39,085 bases of DNA from a virus: IMG/VR virus record IMGVR_UViG_3300021376_000141, positions 1 through 39,085 of that record. One strand, written 5' to 3'. The notes beneath the pieces are model-generated. The model did no database searches and was not told the DNA's origin. It saw only the letters and a program-made list of their open reading frames with translations. This document shows positions 20,888 to 30,897 of the stretch, in pieces. Made by a program: the position numbers and the translations under genes. Numbering within the stretch: position 1 is the stretch's first letter; each line of letters starts with the position of its first letter.

Positions 20888-23800
20888 TTAGCGGGTCTTA
20901 CGTTGGATCATGCGCTGCGCCTCGTCGGTGGAGGATGCGATGCCCAGCAGGCTGCCAGAGGGTGAGTAGATCCGCAGCTTGAACTTCTCCCGGCCCGGCA
21001 GCACACGGTAGCCTCTCATGGAGTACGCACCCGGCATCGAGGCGTCTGGCGTTAGGGAAAGCATGTAGCGAGGTTGGTCGGCTTGCCTGACAGCCGACTT
21101 GTACCCAATGCTGTTTTTGATTTGGTCTATACTGTTTTTGACTCCGTCTATCTGGGACTGAATGTTTGCTGCTTTTTGGTTTTTTCCTTGAGCAATTCGT
21201 TTGTCCCTGTATGTTTCTAATTCTATGATTAGTTGCTCGTAATTTCTGACTTCGGACAGGACTTTTGAGTGCAACCACTCTTCACGTTTTTTCTGATCGA
21301 CCTTTGGAGGATTGTCTATGGTTTCTCGTTTCTTGCGAAGCCAAGCAATTGCCGCTTCAAGGTTTAGATTTCCAACCTGCTCAAAATTTGGTGCTGCATG
21401 CTGTGTTATGGAGCTGAGTTGACGCTCGTGATCTGAAAACCGCATCTTCCATTCACGGTTCGACTCTGGATCTCTGATCGTAACGTATTCACTTCCAAAT
21501 CTGCTGGAGTGTTCATTGGCAATCTCAAAGCCTAGCTTGTTGGCCTCAGAGATAACGCCCTCAACAACTGATTGAACCTCCTCGGAGGGCATGAAGCGGG
21601 GCTCGGCTACTGTGGCTCGGGCTTCTGCAGGATTCGCTGCGCCCACTGCAACATCGGGTCCCCCTCCCCCGACTGCTCGAATTCGTCCTGCAGATCCTGC
21701 ATAGACGCTAGATGGTCGTCCAACCACCCGTTCATAGAGGTGGGCTGCTGCTGAGGCGTAGTCGGAGTCGCCGGGTTTGGCCCGGTAGTTGAGTTTGTCA
21801 TAGAGTTCCTTTTCTAAGTACCACAGCACCGCCTGGAGATCCGCGTTCTCGAGCTCGATGCCTCTCGACTTAAGCTCGGACTGAACCTCAGCGATGCGTT
21901 GCCGAATCCACCTGCGATGCCGTCCGTTGACCGGGGCTTCGACGAGTGGGCTTTGAATTTTCTTGAGGGCATTGGAACGCTTTCGGACCTCCTCCATGAA
22001 GGGGCGGCCTTCAGACTCCAACTGCGCGGCTCGGTCTCTGGTCTCCTTTTTCGAGAATCGAGTCGAGATCGATTTTGCTGCTGCGTCGATGTTGTCGCCC
22101 TTGATCTTGTCGCTGGAGATCTTGAGAAACTCCTTCTCGGACGGCGTCATCTTGCTGATTGATTCTCTCAACGCAGCCCGAAGCGACCGGACCTTCTTGA
22201 AGGCGGACGTGTCCACCTGAGTTCCAGTGAGCCTCCCCATCGTCCGCATGAACCACCTGTCCATCGTGACCGACGAGAAGTCTCCGTAGAGGTTGTTGAA
22301 GAACGATCCGAGCTTCGGTCCAAGGACGATCGCATATGGAACCACCTCGTCAGCGAGCTCAGATGTTCCGACCTTTGCGGCGTCTTGCTTTGTGAATCCA
22401 AATTCTTTGACGAGAGCTTCTCGGATTTCAGAGACGGTCCCTTTCTTGGTCAGGAAATCTCGAGCCTTCTCCCATCCGACCGTTTGAATCATTGCCTCCA
22501 CCTTGAGAAGATTCTTGCGGATATTGCTGACACGATCACCAGACACAAATTGACCGCTGATTTTTCCGGTATTCTTCCAGTTGGTGTATTCGTCCCATGA
22601 CTGCAGGAACTGCGGCCTGACCTTGTTTCCGTCAGACGTAGCCGCCAGAAGGATCTTGAAGATAAAGTCGTTCTCAGGCCTTGCGATATCGGGATCGAGT
22701 TCCTTGAGAACGTCCACAGTGAGCTTGATGTTCTCGTCGTACCATCCCTTGGCTTCTGGATGAAGTCCGACGGCCCGGACAGCTTCCTGAGCAACAGCGT
22801 TCCGAAGCATCTTGTTTTGAGCCTCGGTCGACTTTTGCCAATCGATTGGCTCTCCAAACCTGTCTTGGAGCGCGGTTGCGATCTCCATGACCGTCGGACG
22901 TTTCGGGAGGTTGAGCTGCAGGTCTCCGTCTAGGATCGCCAGCCCGTCTGTTTTGTTTACATCCCCCTCTTGTCGAACCTGCCCGAGTGCTTGCCTGCCT
23001 TCTTCTCCGCCTTGCGTGCGACTGACAACGCGATTGCGACCGCCTGCTTCTGGGGTTTGCCCGACTTCATTTCCTTGCTGACGTTGGAGCTGATCGACCT
23101 CTGGCTGTAGCCTTGCTTGAGTGGCATCTGCTTTCCTTTCTGCTTGTTGTTGTGTGTCGTAGATCCCGATCAGTTTCCCGTCGGGTCCGTAGAGTCTGTG
23201 TTTGTCCTTGGCGACGATGCGGTAGCCTTCCTCGGAGTTGACCACCCTCGTGTCTCCGACTTGTTCGTCGGGCATCCACCGGAGCTTGGAAAACTGGATC
23301 GCTTCTTCGGACACCTTCGCCCTGAAGTTGCGAGGGTCCACGGAACCCATCCGATCGAGCCGAAAGTCGCGGATGAATTTGCGACCATCCATCTCCTGCT
23401 GGTTGAAAACGTCCGCAAGAATCTTGGCCTTCTCTTCGCCAAACAGCTTCGCGCTCGGCTCCCGCATTCCAGAGTCGAGGTTGGTCAGGTATCGAGCGAA
23501 GTCCGACATGAACCCGTCGATGTTCTGCCACTGACCAGAAACGGTGCCGTCGCTCGCGGTCATCCGTTCCAACGTCCTCCTCATCTTGGTGATGTCGATC
23601 GCCTTGATGACCGGATTGTCGGCTTGGCTAAAGTAGAACGCGTACGGAAGCACCTCGCGCTGAGACAACCGGATCCCGCTGGAATACTTGGACTGGTACT
23701 TGCCAGTCAGCTTGTTGAGTACGCGTCTGGTTGCGGCGCTGTAGTCGATGAAGATCGAGTTCCCGTTTTCAATCGCAGCCGCAACGGCACGGATCTTGTC

Positions 23801-26098
23801 CTTGGCTCTCGATGAAACCTGCTGAGACTGCTCGATTGCCGAAAGCTGCTCAGGTGACAGCCGTCCGTAGATCGCACCGTCGATGAGGCGAGCGCCGGGA
23901 CGTGTCAACAGAATGTCTTGGATCGCTGTGTTGTCTCTGTTGTTCCTAAGGTTGATGACCTCATCACTCAGCCACCGCGTGACTCCGTTTTCAGTTTCAG
24001 CCAGCCCAAAGTCTTCGGCGATTTTTGCTGAGATCGGGTTGCCCATATCGCCGGGCCTAACCGCACGGGTCACATCGTTGTCTCCAGCGAGAATTCGTTG
24101 GTCCAGCTTTTCACGAGCTCGCACCAGATCTCGCAGCATTGCGTTAAGCTGCGGACTGGCTTTCTTGATCTCTGGAAACAGAACTGAGCCGATCGGCTTT
24201 GTGCCAAACGTCTGCTCGAGCTTCTGGGCGATTCTGTTGAGCGTGCTGTCGGCGTTCTTCATCAGAACGCTATCCAACAGACTTCGCGTCACGCCCGTGA
24301 AACCGCGCAGCATTGCATCTGGCTTTTGACCGGCCAGCAGTGCGCCCATGTACTCACCAGCAATCTCGGATGCGATGAATCGACCTCGTTTTTCGGTCGT
24401 GTCGTACTGCGCTAGGTTGGCGGCACGTTCTGGAGTGAGTTTGTCTCGGTACTCATTGAATCTTCGATCGACTTCCGCGTCGTCGAACATCCCGTTGGTC
24501 ACCTTGGTGACGACACCGTCCTTGGTCACATAACTGCCAACCAAGGCATCCTTCACTTCGCTGGCCCTGTCGGCTAGTTGCTGCGACGACTCAAACGCGT
24601 GGAACATTTCATGTCCGAGCGTGTAGAGAGGATTGTCACCTCGCCCCTTCCCGTAGATTTCGGCATTGATGTAGACCGCTGGCGTCTCGGCCTCAACAAC
24701 CTGAACCCCGCGAGATCCAACCCCGAACTTCTTCCTGAAATCTTCTGACGACAGCAGGTTGACTCCAACATCACCAAGCACTCCGCGCACCACTCCGGTG
24801 GCGTCCATGAACGACGATGCCACATCCAGTCCGTGACGAGCTTCCAGATCCAATAGCAATCCAGCCGTCTTCTCGTCCTGTGCCGCGACGTACCGATCAA
24901 AGTCTTCCTTGCGAGCCGCTCTGGCCTGCTGACCCGTCAATTTCTGAAGACCACGAGCACCAAGAGAGCCAAGAGCACCAGATACGCCACCGGATCCAAT
25001 TCCCGCAGCAGTTCCTTCCTCTCCACCAGAAAGATAACCAAGAACGCCACCAACAGCGGCACCCTCAAGAGATCCAGTAGTTCCGACAAGCGCAGCATTA
25101 AGCGCAGCATCTCCTCCATATTGTCCGATGGTTCCGATGATTCGTTGCCGCAGATTGGCCTCTGGAATCTTGCCTACAGCCTCCAAAGCACCGATGCGGG
25201 TTGGGGCGCGTCCTAGTTGAGATCCTGCAGCTTCAAGTGCTGTTCCCACGTCGACTGCGGTCCGAGCCAGTGTAGGAACGGCGCCGACACCAGCAGCAGC
25301 CGGTGCGATTCCCGTCGCAGCCAAAACGCCAGAGGTCGCTGCCGCACTCCGAATCGCTTCCGGTGTCAAGCCAGTGGCTTGAGTGACAAACCCTTCAGCA
25401 GCTTCACCCAGTCGAACAAAAGGACGAGCCGCAGCTTGAACTCCTCGGCCAGCGATCTCAGCCCCACGTCCAACTGCTCTTGCGGCCATCTTTTCGATTC
25501 CCAAAGCCTGACCAAAGCCGGGAACAAGCATGGTCGGATCTGCGATCATTGCCACACCCTGCACGAACTTAGGGTTGACCATCTCTTCCGGCAGCATGGT
25601 GGTCTGCCCAGTCTCATACCGAAGAGATTGCTCGTTGAAATCACGAGCCTGATTGAACTGCTCGCGTCTGGACTGAAGTGTTCCAGTGCCAGCGACAAGA
25701 TCCTTGAACTTGAACAGCGGTGAATCTGGAGCCTGAGATTCGTTCAAGAATCCGTAAAGCTGACGTATTCCTTGTCCAACACCTTCGAGATAGTTCAGCG
25801 GGTTGAGTGCTGCTCCCTGAACACCTTCAGAAACTGCCGTGGCTGCTGTCTGAACCAATGAGTCGACACCTGCTGCGATGTTGTTGCTCCAATCGGTCTG
25901 CTTGTTTTTGGAATACTCCTCGAAGAGTTCGTACTCCCTGTCATTGAGACGGTAGGTTGGATCCTCAGCTAGCCGATCGGCGATATCTTGACCACTGGGC
26001 GGAAACTCTTTTGAAACGATTGAGTCTATCTCCGTCTCCGGCGTGCCATCCGGCAATTCGATCCTGCCACGATTGGAAACCTCAACGACGATAGGCAT
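20888..26098 (-). CDS. Very large internal virion / polyvalent protein with HExxH motif
   Basis: A 1736-residue protein, the largest here, in the place where podoviruses encode ejection proteins. Residues about 240-380 are an Ala/Gly-rich hydrophobic region able to cross a membrane. Residues 493-502 hold [10 protein letters not shown], an HExxH zinc-metallopeptidase motif (496-500). Residues about 965-990 and the extreme C-terminus share a module of the type YxxPxGxLxGI. RWMPDEQ, RFMPSEE and RYMLSL (about 941, 1501 and 1678) look like repeated linkers. A conserved helical domain (about 1090-1260, [20 protein letters not shown], and later [20 protein letters not shown]) occurs in other phage polyvalent proteins. 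It is likely packaged and injected with DNA. Confidence 0.75.
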   Translation of the reverse strand: MPIVVEVSNRGRIELPDGTPETEIDSIVSKEFPPSGQDIADRLAEDPTYRLNDREYELFEEYSKNKQTDWSNNIAAGVDSLVQTAATAVSEGVQGAALNPLNYLEGVGQGIRQLYGFLNESQAPDSPLFKFKDLVAGTGTLQSRREQFNQARDFNEQSLRYETGQTTMLPEEMVNPKFVQGVAMIADPTMLVPGFGQALGIEKMAARAVGRGAEIAGRGVQAAARPFVRLGEAAEGFVTQATGLTPEAIRSAAATSGVLAATGIAPAAAGVGAVPTLARTAVDVGTALEAAGSQLGRAPTRIGALEAVGKIPEANLRQRIIGTIGQYGGDAALNAALVGTTGSLEGAAVGGVLGYLSGGEEGTAAGIGSGGVSGALGSLGARGLQKLTGQQARAARKEDFDRYVAAQDEKTAGLLLDLEARHGLDVASSFMDATGVVRGVLGDVGVNLLSSEDFRKKFGVGSRGVQVVEAETPAVYINAEIYGKGRGDNPLYTLGHEMFHAFESSQQLADRASEVKDALVGSYVTKDGVVTKVTNGMFDDAEVDRRFNEYRDKLTPERAANLAQYDTTEKRGRFIASEIAGEYMGALLAGQKPDAMLRGFTGVTRSLLDSVLMKNADSTLNRIAQKLEQTFGTKPIGSVLFPEIKKASPQLNAMLRDLVRAREKLDQRILAGDNDVTRAVRPGDMGNPISAKIAEDFGLAETENGVTRWLSDEVINLRNNRDNTAIQDILLTRPGARLIDGAIYGRLSPEQLSAIEQSQQVSSRAKDKIRAVAAAIENGNSIFIDYSAATRRVLNKLTGKYQSKYSSGIRLSQREVLPYAFYFSQADNPVIKAIDITKMRRTLERMTASDGTVSGQWQNIDGFMSDFARYLTNLDSGMREPSAKLFGEEKAKILADVFNQQEMDGRKFIRDFRLDRMGSVDPRNFRAKVSEEAIQFSKLRWMPDEQVGDTRVVNSEEGYRIVAKDKHRLYGPDGKLIGIYDTQQQAERKADATQARLQPEVDQLQRQQGNEVGQTPEAGGRNRVVSRTQGGEEGRQALGQVRQEGDVNKTDGLAILDGDLQLNLPKRPTVMEIATALQDRFGEPIDWQKSTEAQNKMLRNAVAQEAVRAVGLHPEAKGWYDENIKLTVDVLKELDPDIARPENDFIFKILLAATSDGNKVRPQFLQSWDEYTNWKNTGKISGQFVSGDRVSNIRKNLLKVEAMIQTVGWEKARDFLTKKGTVSEIREALVKEFGFTKQDAAKVGTSELADEVVPYAIVLGPKLGSFFNNLYGDFSSVTMDRWFMRTMGRLTGTQVDTSAFKKVRSLRAALRESISKMTPSEKEFLKISSDKIKGDNIDAAAKSISTRFSKKETRDRAAQLESEGRPFMEEVRKRSNALKKIQSPLVEAPVNGRHRRWIRQRIAEVQSELKSRGIELENADLQAVLWYLEKELYDKLNYRAKPGDSDYASAAAHLYERVVGRPSSVYAGSAGRIRAVGGGGPDVAVGAANPAEARATVAEPRFMPSEEVQSVVEGVISEANKLGFEIANEHSSRFGSEYVTIRDPESNREWKMRFSDHERQLSSITQHAAPNFEQVGNLNLEAAIAWLRKKRETIDNPPKVDQKKREEWLHSKVLSEVRNYEQLIIELETYRDKRIAQGKNQKAANIQSQIDGVKNSIDQIKNSIGYKSAVRQADQPRYMLSLTPDASMPGAYSMRGYRVLPGREKFKLRIYSPSGSLLGIASSTDEAQRMIQRKTR

Positions 26099-26101
26099 GG
26101 T

Positions 26102-27733
26102 TCAGTATTTCTGGATCTGGTATGTGGTGCCGGATGTGGATCTTCTGGTCTGAACGGGCTGCGCAGCTTGCTGATCCGGCTTAGCAGCTCCGATGATCTG
26201 TTGCAGATAGGAAGAAGCGTTGTCACCGCCCTTGGCAAGCTCTCCGCGGTACTGCTCTTCGCGGGCCTTAGCCTTGGCCTTGATGACGGCACGGCTATCA
26301 CCTGCGACCGGGAAGTACTGTCGCTCAGCCGCAGGATATTCTTCTTTCGTGATGGCCGCACCAGACCGACCGCGAAGAAAGTTCTCGATCCATCGATCTC
26401 GAGCGGCTTCGTACGCCTTACGGTCATCTGTCTTGAGGCGCTCTGGAATCCACTGCGACACGGTGACGCCTCCGGGTGAGTAGCCTCCCTCGATGATTTG
26501 GTTCACTGTGTCGTTGTTGGCCCGCATTGCAGCAGCGAACTGGATCGCCTTTCCTTGTGCGTCAGTCAGTGGTTTACCTTCAACAGGCTTTGCTGGGGGC
26601 AGGATTTCAACCTTGCCGTCTGCTCGTATGACCTGAGCACCGCTGGCAAGCTGCATCTGGTCAACCTGCAATGCCTTTCGCTGACCAGCCATCGCCAGCA
26701 GCGGTTCGATTGCCTGAACAGCTTCCAGACTCATGCCCCGCTCGGCTGCAATCTTGAGAAGATTTGCCCTCGTTTCCTCGTACGGAATCGGAACCGTCCG
26801 TTTCATCGTCACAGGCTCGACAGGAGCGGTCTCTGCAACGGGTTGAGGAGCTGGCTGTGCCGTGGGCTCTACAGGCGTCACAGGCACTGTTGATGCAGCC
26901 ATTCTTGCGATCTGAGATGGAGATCGCTGCGCAAACTGCATGGCGCCACCAACTGGGATTCCTGTGTTCATCATCCCCTGAGGAGGCTGTGTTGGAGTGT
27001 ATTGCCGACGAACAGGACCAGCCGAAACAGGAGGTAGACCAGCAGGCCATTCTCCTGTCCCTCCTGCGCTGACAGGAACCGGAGCAGCAGGCGCCTGTGG
27101 TGCAGTCGGAGCAGGAGCCGCTTGAAGATCAGGCTGAACGAAGACCGTTTCTTCACGAGTTGTCGGCATCCCTACAAACGTTTTGATCAGGTCCTGAATG
27201 TCGGCGCGTTCTTTCTGCGACTGAGCAAGCGCATTGACACTCAACTCCAACTGCCTGCGCTTGAGATCCTCCGTGGCCCGATTCTGATACTGACCTAGCA
27301 CCATGGCCATGTCCCCGATGGCAGCCTTCTTCTTGGCGAGGCTCATGTCTCCGAACTTCTCACCAATTCCAGCCATCTTGTTAAGCATCGACCTGTCGGC
27401 GTTCACCTTAAATGAGAACCGATTTAGATCCGACTCGGTAACACCCTGAGGTAGCTCTCCGGTTTTGTAGTAACGCTCCAAAGCCTGATATTGAGGGTCC
27501 GTTTGCAACGCCTGCTGCGCCATTCCAACCAGCGTCTCATAGGTCTGCGTGGCTGCCTCGGTCTCTGCCTTGTTGGCCTGATAGCGTTGGATCGTCTGCC
27601 CCAAACCCGCAGCGAACTGCTGTATCCCAGCCGCAATGTTGCGACCCGGAGCGGTAGCCGCCTCCATATAGCCCGGAGGCAGGGTGGGCTGGCGTTGCCC
27701 AGTGTAGGGCGTGGAGTATCCGTAGGTGGCCAT
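26102..27733 (-). CDS. Internal virion (ejection) protein, Pro/Gln-rich
   Basis: A 543-residue protein. The N-terminus (ATYGYSTPYTGQRQPTLPPGYME) is followed by a long helical, coiled-coil-like part to about 200 (FAAGLGQTIQRYQANKAETE ... KRRQLELSVNALAQSQKER). A Pro/Val/Ala-rich disordered linker comes next (about 220-350, with runs like APAPTAPQAPAAPVPVS). A globular C-terminal half follows, ending with a basic tail. It lies between small virion genes and the polyvalent protein. The composition fits a protein that uncoils to pass through the tail during ejection. The ATG at 27733 is preferred over an upstream in-frame start within the previous gene. Confidence 0.65.
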   Translation of the reverse strand: MATYGYSTPYTGQRQPTLPPGYMEAATAPGRNIAAGIQQFAAGLGQTIQRYQANKAETEAATQTYETLVGMAQQALQTDPQYQALERYYKTGELPQGVTESDLNRFSFKVNADRSMLNKMAGIGEKFGDMSLAKKKAAIGDMAMVLGQYQNRATEDLKRRQLELSVNALAQSQKERADIQDLIKTFVGMPTTREETVFVQPDLQAAPAPTAPQAPAAPVPVSAGGTGEWPAGLPPVSAGPVRRQYTPTQPPQGMMNTGIPVGGAMQFAQRSPSQIARMAASTVPVTPVEPTAQPAPQPVAETAPVEPVTMKRTVPIPYEETRANLLKIAAERGMSLEAVQAIEPLLAMAGQRKALQVDQMQLASGAQVIRADGKVEILPPAKPVEGKPLTDAQGKAIQFAAAMRANNDTVNQIIEGGYSPGGVTVSQWIPERLKTDDRKAYEAARDRWIENFLRGRSGAAITKEEYPAAERQYFPVAGDSRAVIKAKAKAREEQYRGELAKGGDNASSYLQQIIGAAKPDQQAAQPVQTRRSTSGTTYQIQKY

Positions 27734-27735
27734 AG

Positions 27736-28161
27736 CTATTCCTCGTGCTGAGAGTGGTAGGCGGTTTCCCGCAGTTTCAACGAAATTGACCGCATATGTG
27801 ACCAACCGCCCACGATCCAAGCAACGGTCAGGATCATGTCATTGCCACACTGCCGGATGACGTCAGCCACACGGGCCTTCCACGGTTCCTGAGAGGTTTC
27901 CCACGCCACACTGTCCGCGTAGGTATTTGTGGTGATGGCAACCACCGGCTGCAGCCTCCAAGCGTTAGACAGGTAGAACGGCGTCGAGTAGAGCGCGTTG
28001 GCCTGCATCAGCACCCGCAACAGGTTCTCTGGGTTGTAGGCCACGTCACCGTCAATGAGGTCGTCGATCTGATGGCAGTAGCCGTGAAACGCCACCACAA
28101 AGGCCAGCGCGTCACTATTGCCAAGACAGGCGTCCGAATAGATGGACAGGATCTCCTTCAT
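27736..28161 (-). CDS. Conserved helical hypothetical protein with DDLID motif
   Basis: A 141-residue, probably all-helical protein. It contains FHGYCHQIDDLIDGD near residue 25-40, an acidic motif like that of some metal-dependent enzymes. A later part reads WRLQPVVAITTNTYADSVAWE. It ends polar (LKLRETAYHSQHEE). Its ATG overlaps the stop of the cupin gene (ATGA). The acidic motif recalls the aspartate-rich site of isoprenoid-synthase-fold proteins, but the protein is too short for one, so no activity is claimed. It may be a virion or accessory protein. Confidence 0.6.
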   Translation of the reverse strand: MKEILSIYSDACLGNSDALAFVVAFHGYCHQIDDLIDGDVAYNPENLLRVLMQANALYSTPFYLSNAWRLQPVVAITTNTYADSVAWETSQEPWKARVADVIRQCGNDMILTVAWIVGGWSHMRSISLKLRETAYHSQHEE

Positions 28162-28487
28162 GCTGGCTGGTAATCCACTGCCGCACTGGTCGGCTTGGCA
28201 CTCCAAATCTCTAGGTTAGAGAAGACCGCAAAACTGTGGCACTTCGCTCCATGGACGTGGCCTGCGGGGACGTGTCGGGTCCAGCCTAGGTTCCGGCTAG
28301 AGAGCGTGCGCCTACGATTTCCCAGCATCCATTCGACGTTGCCCAACCAATGCGTGATACGGGAATCGCACTGCTCGTGAGTGTGCAGCGGAATGATTTC
28401 ACCCTTAGGGCAGAACCACACCTCCAACTGCCAGCGCCAGAGCCGAAACAGTTTCAATCCTACGCATCGCTGGAACCGTACGATCAC
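28158..28487 (-). CDS. Cupin-fold protein
   Basis: A 109-residue single-domain cupin. The first motif region reads GEIIPLHTHEQCDSRI, with paired His in PLHTHE. The second reads HVPAGHVHGAKCHSFAVFSN, with His residues suited to metal binding. The strands between them (GNVEWMLGNRRRTLSSRNLGW) fit the barrel. Small cupins can bind metals or sugars, or serve as structural parts. The gene sits between small virion genes and is coupled by ATGA overlaps on both sides, so it is made with the ejection proteins. The substrate is unknown. Confidence 0.7.
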   Translation of the reverse strand: MIVRFQRCVGLKLFRLWRWQLEVWFCPKGEIIPLHTHEQCDSRITHWLGNVEWMLGNRRRTLSSRNLGWTRHVPAGHVHGAKCHSFAVFSNLEIWSAKPTSAAVDYQPA

Positions 28488-28828
28488 AAGGCTTTGCCGA
28501 GATACTTTGCACCGCTTTCAATGCCGGAGATGACGTCCTTCTGGAGATCCTGCCGCATGCTATCGCGCTGATTGAGCAGGCCGCCGTAGGCACCCATCAG
28601 GCCACGTCCCATCTCTGGGTCCAGACCCATCTTCTTGATCTCCTCATCGCTGAATCCCTGCTCCTTGAGGAATTGGATCTCTCCGTAGCTCTTGTCCAGA
28701 CCCTGAGAGTATCGCTGCAGCCCAGAAGGACCGGACGGCCCAGCCATCATGGGAGGCTGATACATTGGTGCAGGCTGCGAGTACCGACCGAACCCGCCAC
28801 CCATCTGTTGCGAGTATCCGTAGTTCAT
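28484..28828 (-). CDS. Small Gly/Pro/Tyr-rich virion-region protein
   Basis: A 114-residue protein. Residues 1-45 are rich in Tyr, Gly, Pro, Met and Gln (YGYSQQMGGGFGRYSQP...). The rest is helical (YGEIQFLKEQGFSDEEIKKM, then GLDPEMG ... RDSMRQDLQKDVISGIESG). Disordered N-terminus plus helical C-terminus is common among internal virion proteins. The gene is coupled by ATGA overlaps to the internal virion gene upstream and to the cupin gene downstream. Confidence 0.6.
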   Translation of the reverse strand: MNYGYSQQMGGGFGRYSQPAPMYQPPMMAGPSGPSGLQRYSQGLDKSYGEIQFLKEQGFSDEEIKKMGLDPEMGRGLMGAYGGLLNQRDSMRQDLQKDVISGIESGAKYLGKAL

Positions 28829-29619
28829 AGCGATCCAGCGGCACCGATACCGGCACCGATCAGAGCAGTCGTGTTGGCAGCAGAGGCCGTTCTAGCCGCT
28901 AGTTGAGCCTGCATATTGCCACCATAAATATCCGCAGCGTACTGACTCTCAGGCTGGAACAACATACCCGGAGCCATGCCCTGCCCCTGACCGAACACTC
29001 CCTGCGCCATCCCAAACGCTTGAGAAGGCCGACCCAGCACCTGCTGGAACACGTCACCGTAGACACCCTGTTGGGCTGCGATTCCCTGCATAGCCTGCTG
29101 CTGACGCTGCTGCTGGAGACCAGCACCCATGAGCTGAGAGCGCACCGCCTCCTCCACCACGCCCCTAGGACTCTCTGCCAGACCACGAGCCGCCATGCCT
29201 GCCCTAGCCTGCTGTTGAGCCATCCGCTGTTGTTCAGGAGTCAAACGTGTTCCAGCCGCAAGCCCTGACTGAGCCTGAGCCGCCAGCGTGTCCGCGAGCC
29301 TAGCAGCTTCTGGGGAGGACGCCCGAACAGCCTCACGCGCACGAGGCCCTAGCTTCTCAATGTCGGCAATGTCACCGGCACGAGCGATACCACGGGTCTG
29401 CACCTCGGTCTGCGCAAGTTGCGGTGCGATCTGTCCGTAAATGGACGCAACCTCCGGGGCAAGCTGACGAGCGATCTGGGCGTTTAGGGCCGCGTACTTA
29501 GGCGCATACTCGGCCTCTGAGGCGTACCTCTGCGGCGCTAGATCAATTTGTGCCTGCAGCGTGTCCCGAGTCTCCTTGGCATAGTCCCTAGGAGGAGGTG
29601 CATTGATGCTAGTTCCCAT
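28825..29619 (-). CDS. Internal virion protein, helical, Ala/Gln-rich
   Basis: A 264-residue protein typical of podovirus ejection proteins. It starts GTSINAPPPRDYAKETRDTL and runs as a long helical Ala/Gln/Arg-rich body (APKYAALNAQIARQLAPEVAS ... RAGMAARGLAESPRG). It ends in a Gly/Ala stretch able to enter a membrane (TALIGAGIGAAGSL). The N-terminal proline motif and glycine-zipper end are common in this class. Its ATG overlaps the preceding gene by eleven bases, and its stop overlaps the next gene (ATGA). Confidence 0.7.
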   Translation of the reverse strand: MGTSINAPPPRDYAKETRDTLQAQIDLAPQRYASEAEYAPKYAALNAQIARQLAPEVASIYGQIAPQLAQTEVQTRGIARAGDIADIEKLGPRAREAVRASSPEAARLADTLAAQAQSGLAAGTRLTPEQQRMAQQQARAGMAARGLAESPRGVVEEAVRSQLMGAGLQQQRQQQAMQGIAAQQGVYGDVFQQVLGRPSQAFGMAQGVFGQGQGMAPGMLFQPESQYAADIYGGNMQAQLAARTASAANTTALIGAGIGAAGSL

Positions 29620-30016
29620 AAATCTCTTGTCCTTTCTGGTAAATCTTTATGACCGGCTTAAAAGCGCGAACCTTGCCATGACGGACTCCGTAGGATCGAA
29701 GCGAGCTAGAGTCGGGTCGTCGATAAAAGAACTCCGCAATCCCCACCATGAATGCCTCAGGCGAGTTGGCGGCCAACTGATCCCAATACCAAAACCGCCC
29801 GTGCTTGGTTGGTTCCTGCCAACGAAAGGACTCCACCTGCATCTCCTCAGTGGGCCAGCCCACCAGTACCGCCTGAATCTCCCCGTCATTGGTCACGGCC
29901 AAGAGCTGGTTGCGCTCAATGTTCCACATGACGTAGTCCTCTAGCGCCTCACGCGTCCAACCCTTGAAGCTCTTCGCCAGCTTCTCCTGCAGGTAGTCTG
30001 TGATCTGTTGGACCAT
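29609..30016 (-). CDS. Conserved hypothetical, weakly acetyltransferase-like
   Basis: A 135-residue protein. It reads IERNQLLAVTNDGEIQAVLVGW in the middle, then FRWQEPTKHGRFWYWDQLAA, and FFYRRPDSSSLRSYGVRHGK near the end. The alternation of strands and helices hints at a partial GNAT fold, but the acetyl-CoA P-loop (R/Q-x-x-G-x-G/A) is not visible. It is therefore more likely a structural relative or an unrelated small virion protein. It sits between fibre and ejection genes. Confidence 0.55.
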   Translation of the reverse strand: MVQQITDYLQEKLAKSFKGWTREALEDYVMWNIERNQLLAVTNDGEIQAVLVGWPTEEMQVESFRWQEPTKHGRFWYWDQLAANSPEAFMVGIAEFFYRRPDSSSLRSYGVRHGKVRAFKPVIKIYQKGQEIYGN

Positions 30017-30897
30017 TAGTTCCAGAGGCTAAGGGTTAGTCCAAGAGCGTTGAAACTGACGCTGGAAGTGTAGCTGGGGTTGTATCGCTGGAGCCTATAA
30101 TAGACGGTAGAAGGAGTGCCCCCAATCGTGATGGATCCACTGGTGTGTCGATATCCAGCAGCGCCACGCACGTCCCAGTTTGCAACATCAGACCATGTCG
30201 AGAAATTGGTTGAGTACTGCAGGGTCAATCCCACCGGAGTCGTTATGGGCTGCGTCTGGTCATTCGCCAGCGTGACTGTGAGCTGGTAGTTGGTGGGAAC
30301 GAACTGGGTCTGGAATGCTGTGAAGATTGTCTCCTCGATGAATGGCCAGTAGACGTTGTCGGTGACTGTACTTGCAGGCAGGGAGAGCGCCGATGCCGCA
30401 TCACCGCGACAGAACTGGAAGTCCGCCCGATACTTGCCAGCACCAGTGTTGACCAGTGCGCCGCCCTGAAAGGCCAAGCCTGTGCCAAGCGGTATCTCGC
30501 TGACGTTGGCCGAACTGCCGGTGGGATTGCCAAGCAGCCTGCTCGCTACAACCTGCTGCACCTTACCGTATGTCACCTGATTGTTGGCAATCTCGATGCC
30601 ACCAGCGTTGGTGAATCCAAGGCCGCCACCCACGGTAAGCTCTTCGACATCACCAGAACCATTAGTGTCCCGTCCTAGAATCTTGTCGGTTCCGATGTTC
30701 TGCAGCTTTGCAAACGTGACCGATTCATCCGCAAGAGCAGAGGTCGTCACAGATCCCGGCGCAAGACTCAGCGACCCGCCGTCCACGGTGCCATTTATGT
30801 CAATGGAGGGGTTCCCTAACAGGTTCAAGGCAGTCGGATCCAGCACGGTGGAGTTGGTCACCGTTGTGCCGGGAGTGACTGTTATGAACAGGGGCAT
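30016..30897 (-). CDS. Tail fibre paralogue B
   Basis: A 293-residue fibre-like protein. Residues 1-155 (PLFITVTPGTTVTNSTVLD, then VDGGSLSLAPGSVT ... VGGGLGFTNAGGIEIANN) align almost without gaps to the neighbouring upstream gene. The C-terminal 140 residues differ completely and look like a beta-sandwich (YQLTVTLANDQTQ ... STVYYRLQRYNPSYTSSVSF). A shared stalk with a different head is the usual design of duplicated receptor-binding proteins. Start and stop overlap the adjacent genes by one base (TGATG style upstream). Confidence 0.7.
   Translation of the reverse strand: MPLFITVTPGTTVTNSTVLDPTALNLLGNPSIDINGTVDGGSLSLAPGSVTTSALADESVTFAKLQNIGTDKILGRDTNGSGDVEELTVGGGLGFTNAGGIEIANNQVTYGKVQQVVASRLLGNPTGSSANVSEIPLGTGLAFQGGALVNTGAGKYRADFQFCRGDAASALSLPASTVTDNVYWPFIEETIFTAFQTQFVPTNYQLTVTLANDQTQPITTPVGLTLQYSTNFSTWSDVANWDVRGAAGYRHTSGSITIGGTPSTVYYRLQRYNPSYTSSVSFNALGLTLSLWN

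Noticed and set aside
20285-26098. Several plus-strand frames opposite the giant protein gene
   Set aside because: They have biased composition, no coherent domains and no operon arrangement. They are antisense shadows.
29609-30016. A functional acetyltransferase
   Set aside because: The acetyl-CoA binding loop is not visible, so only a weak fold resemblance is noted.
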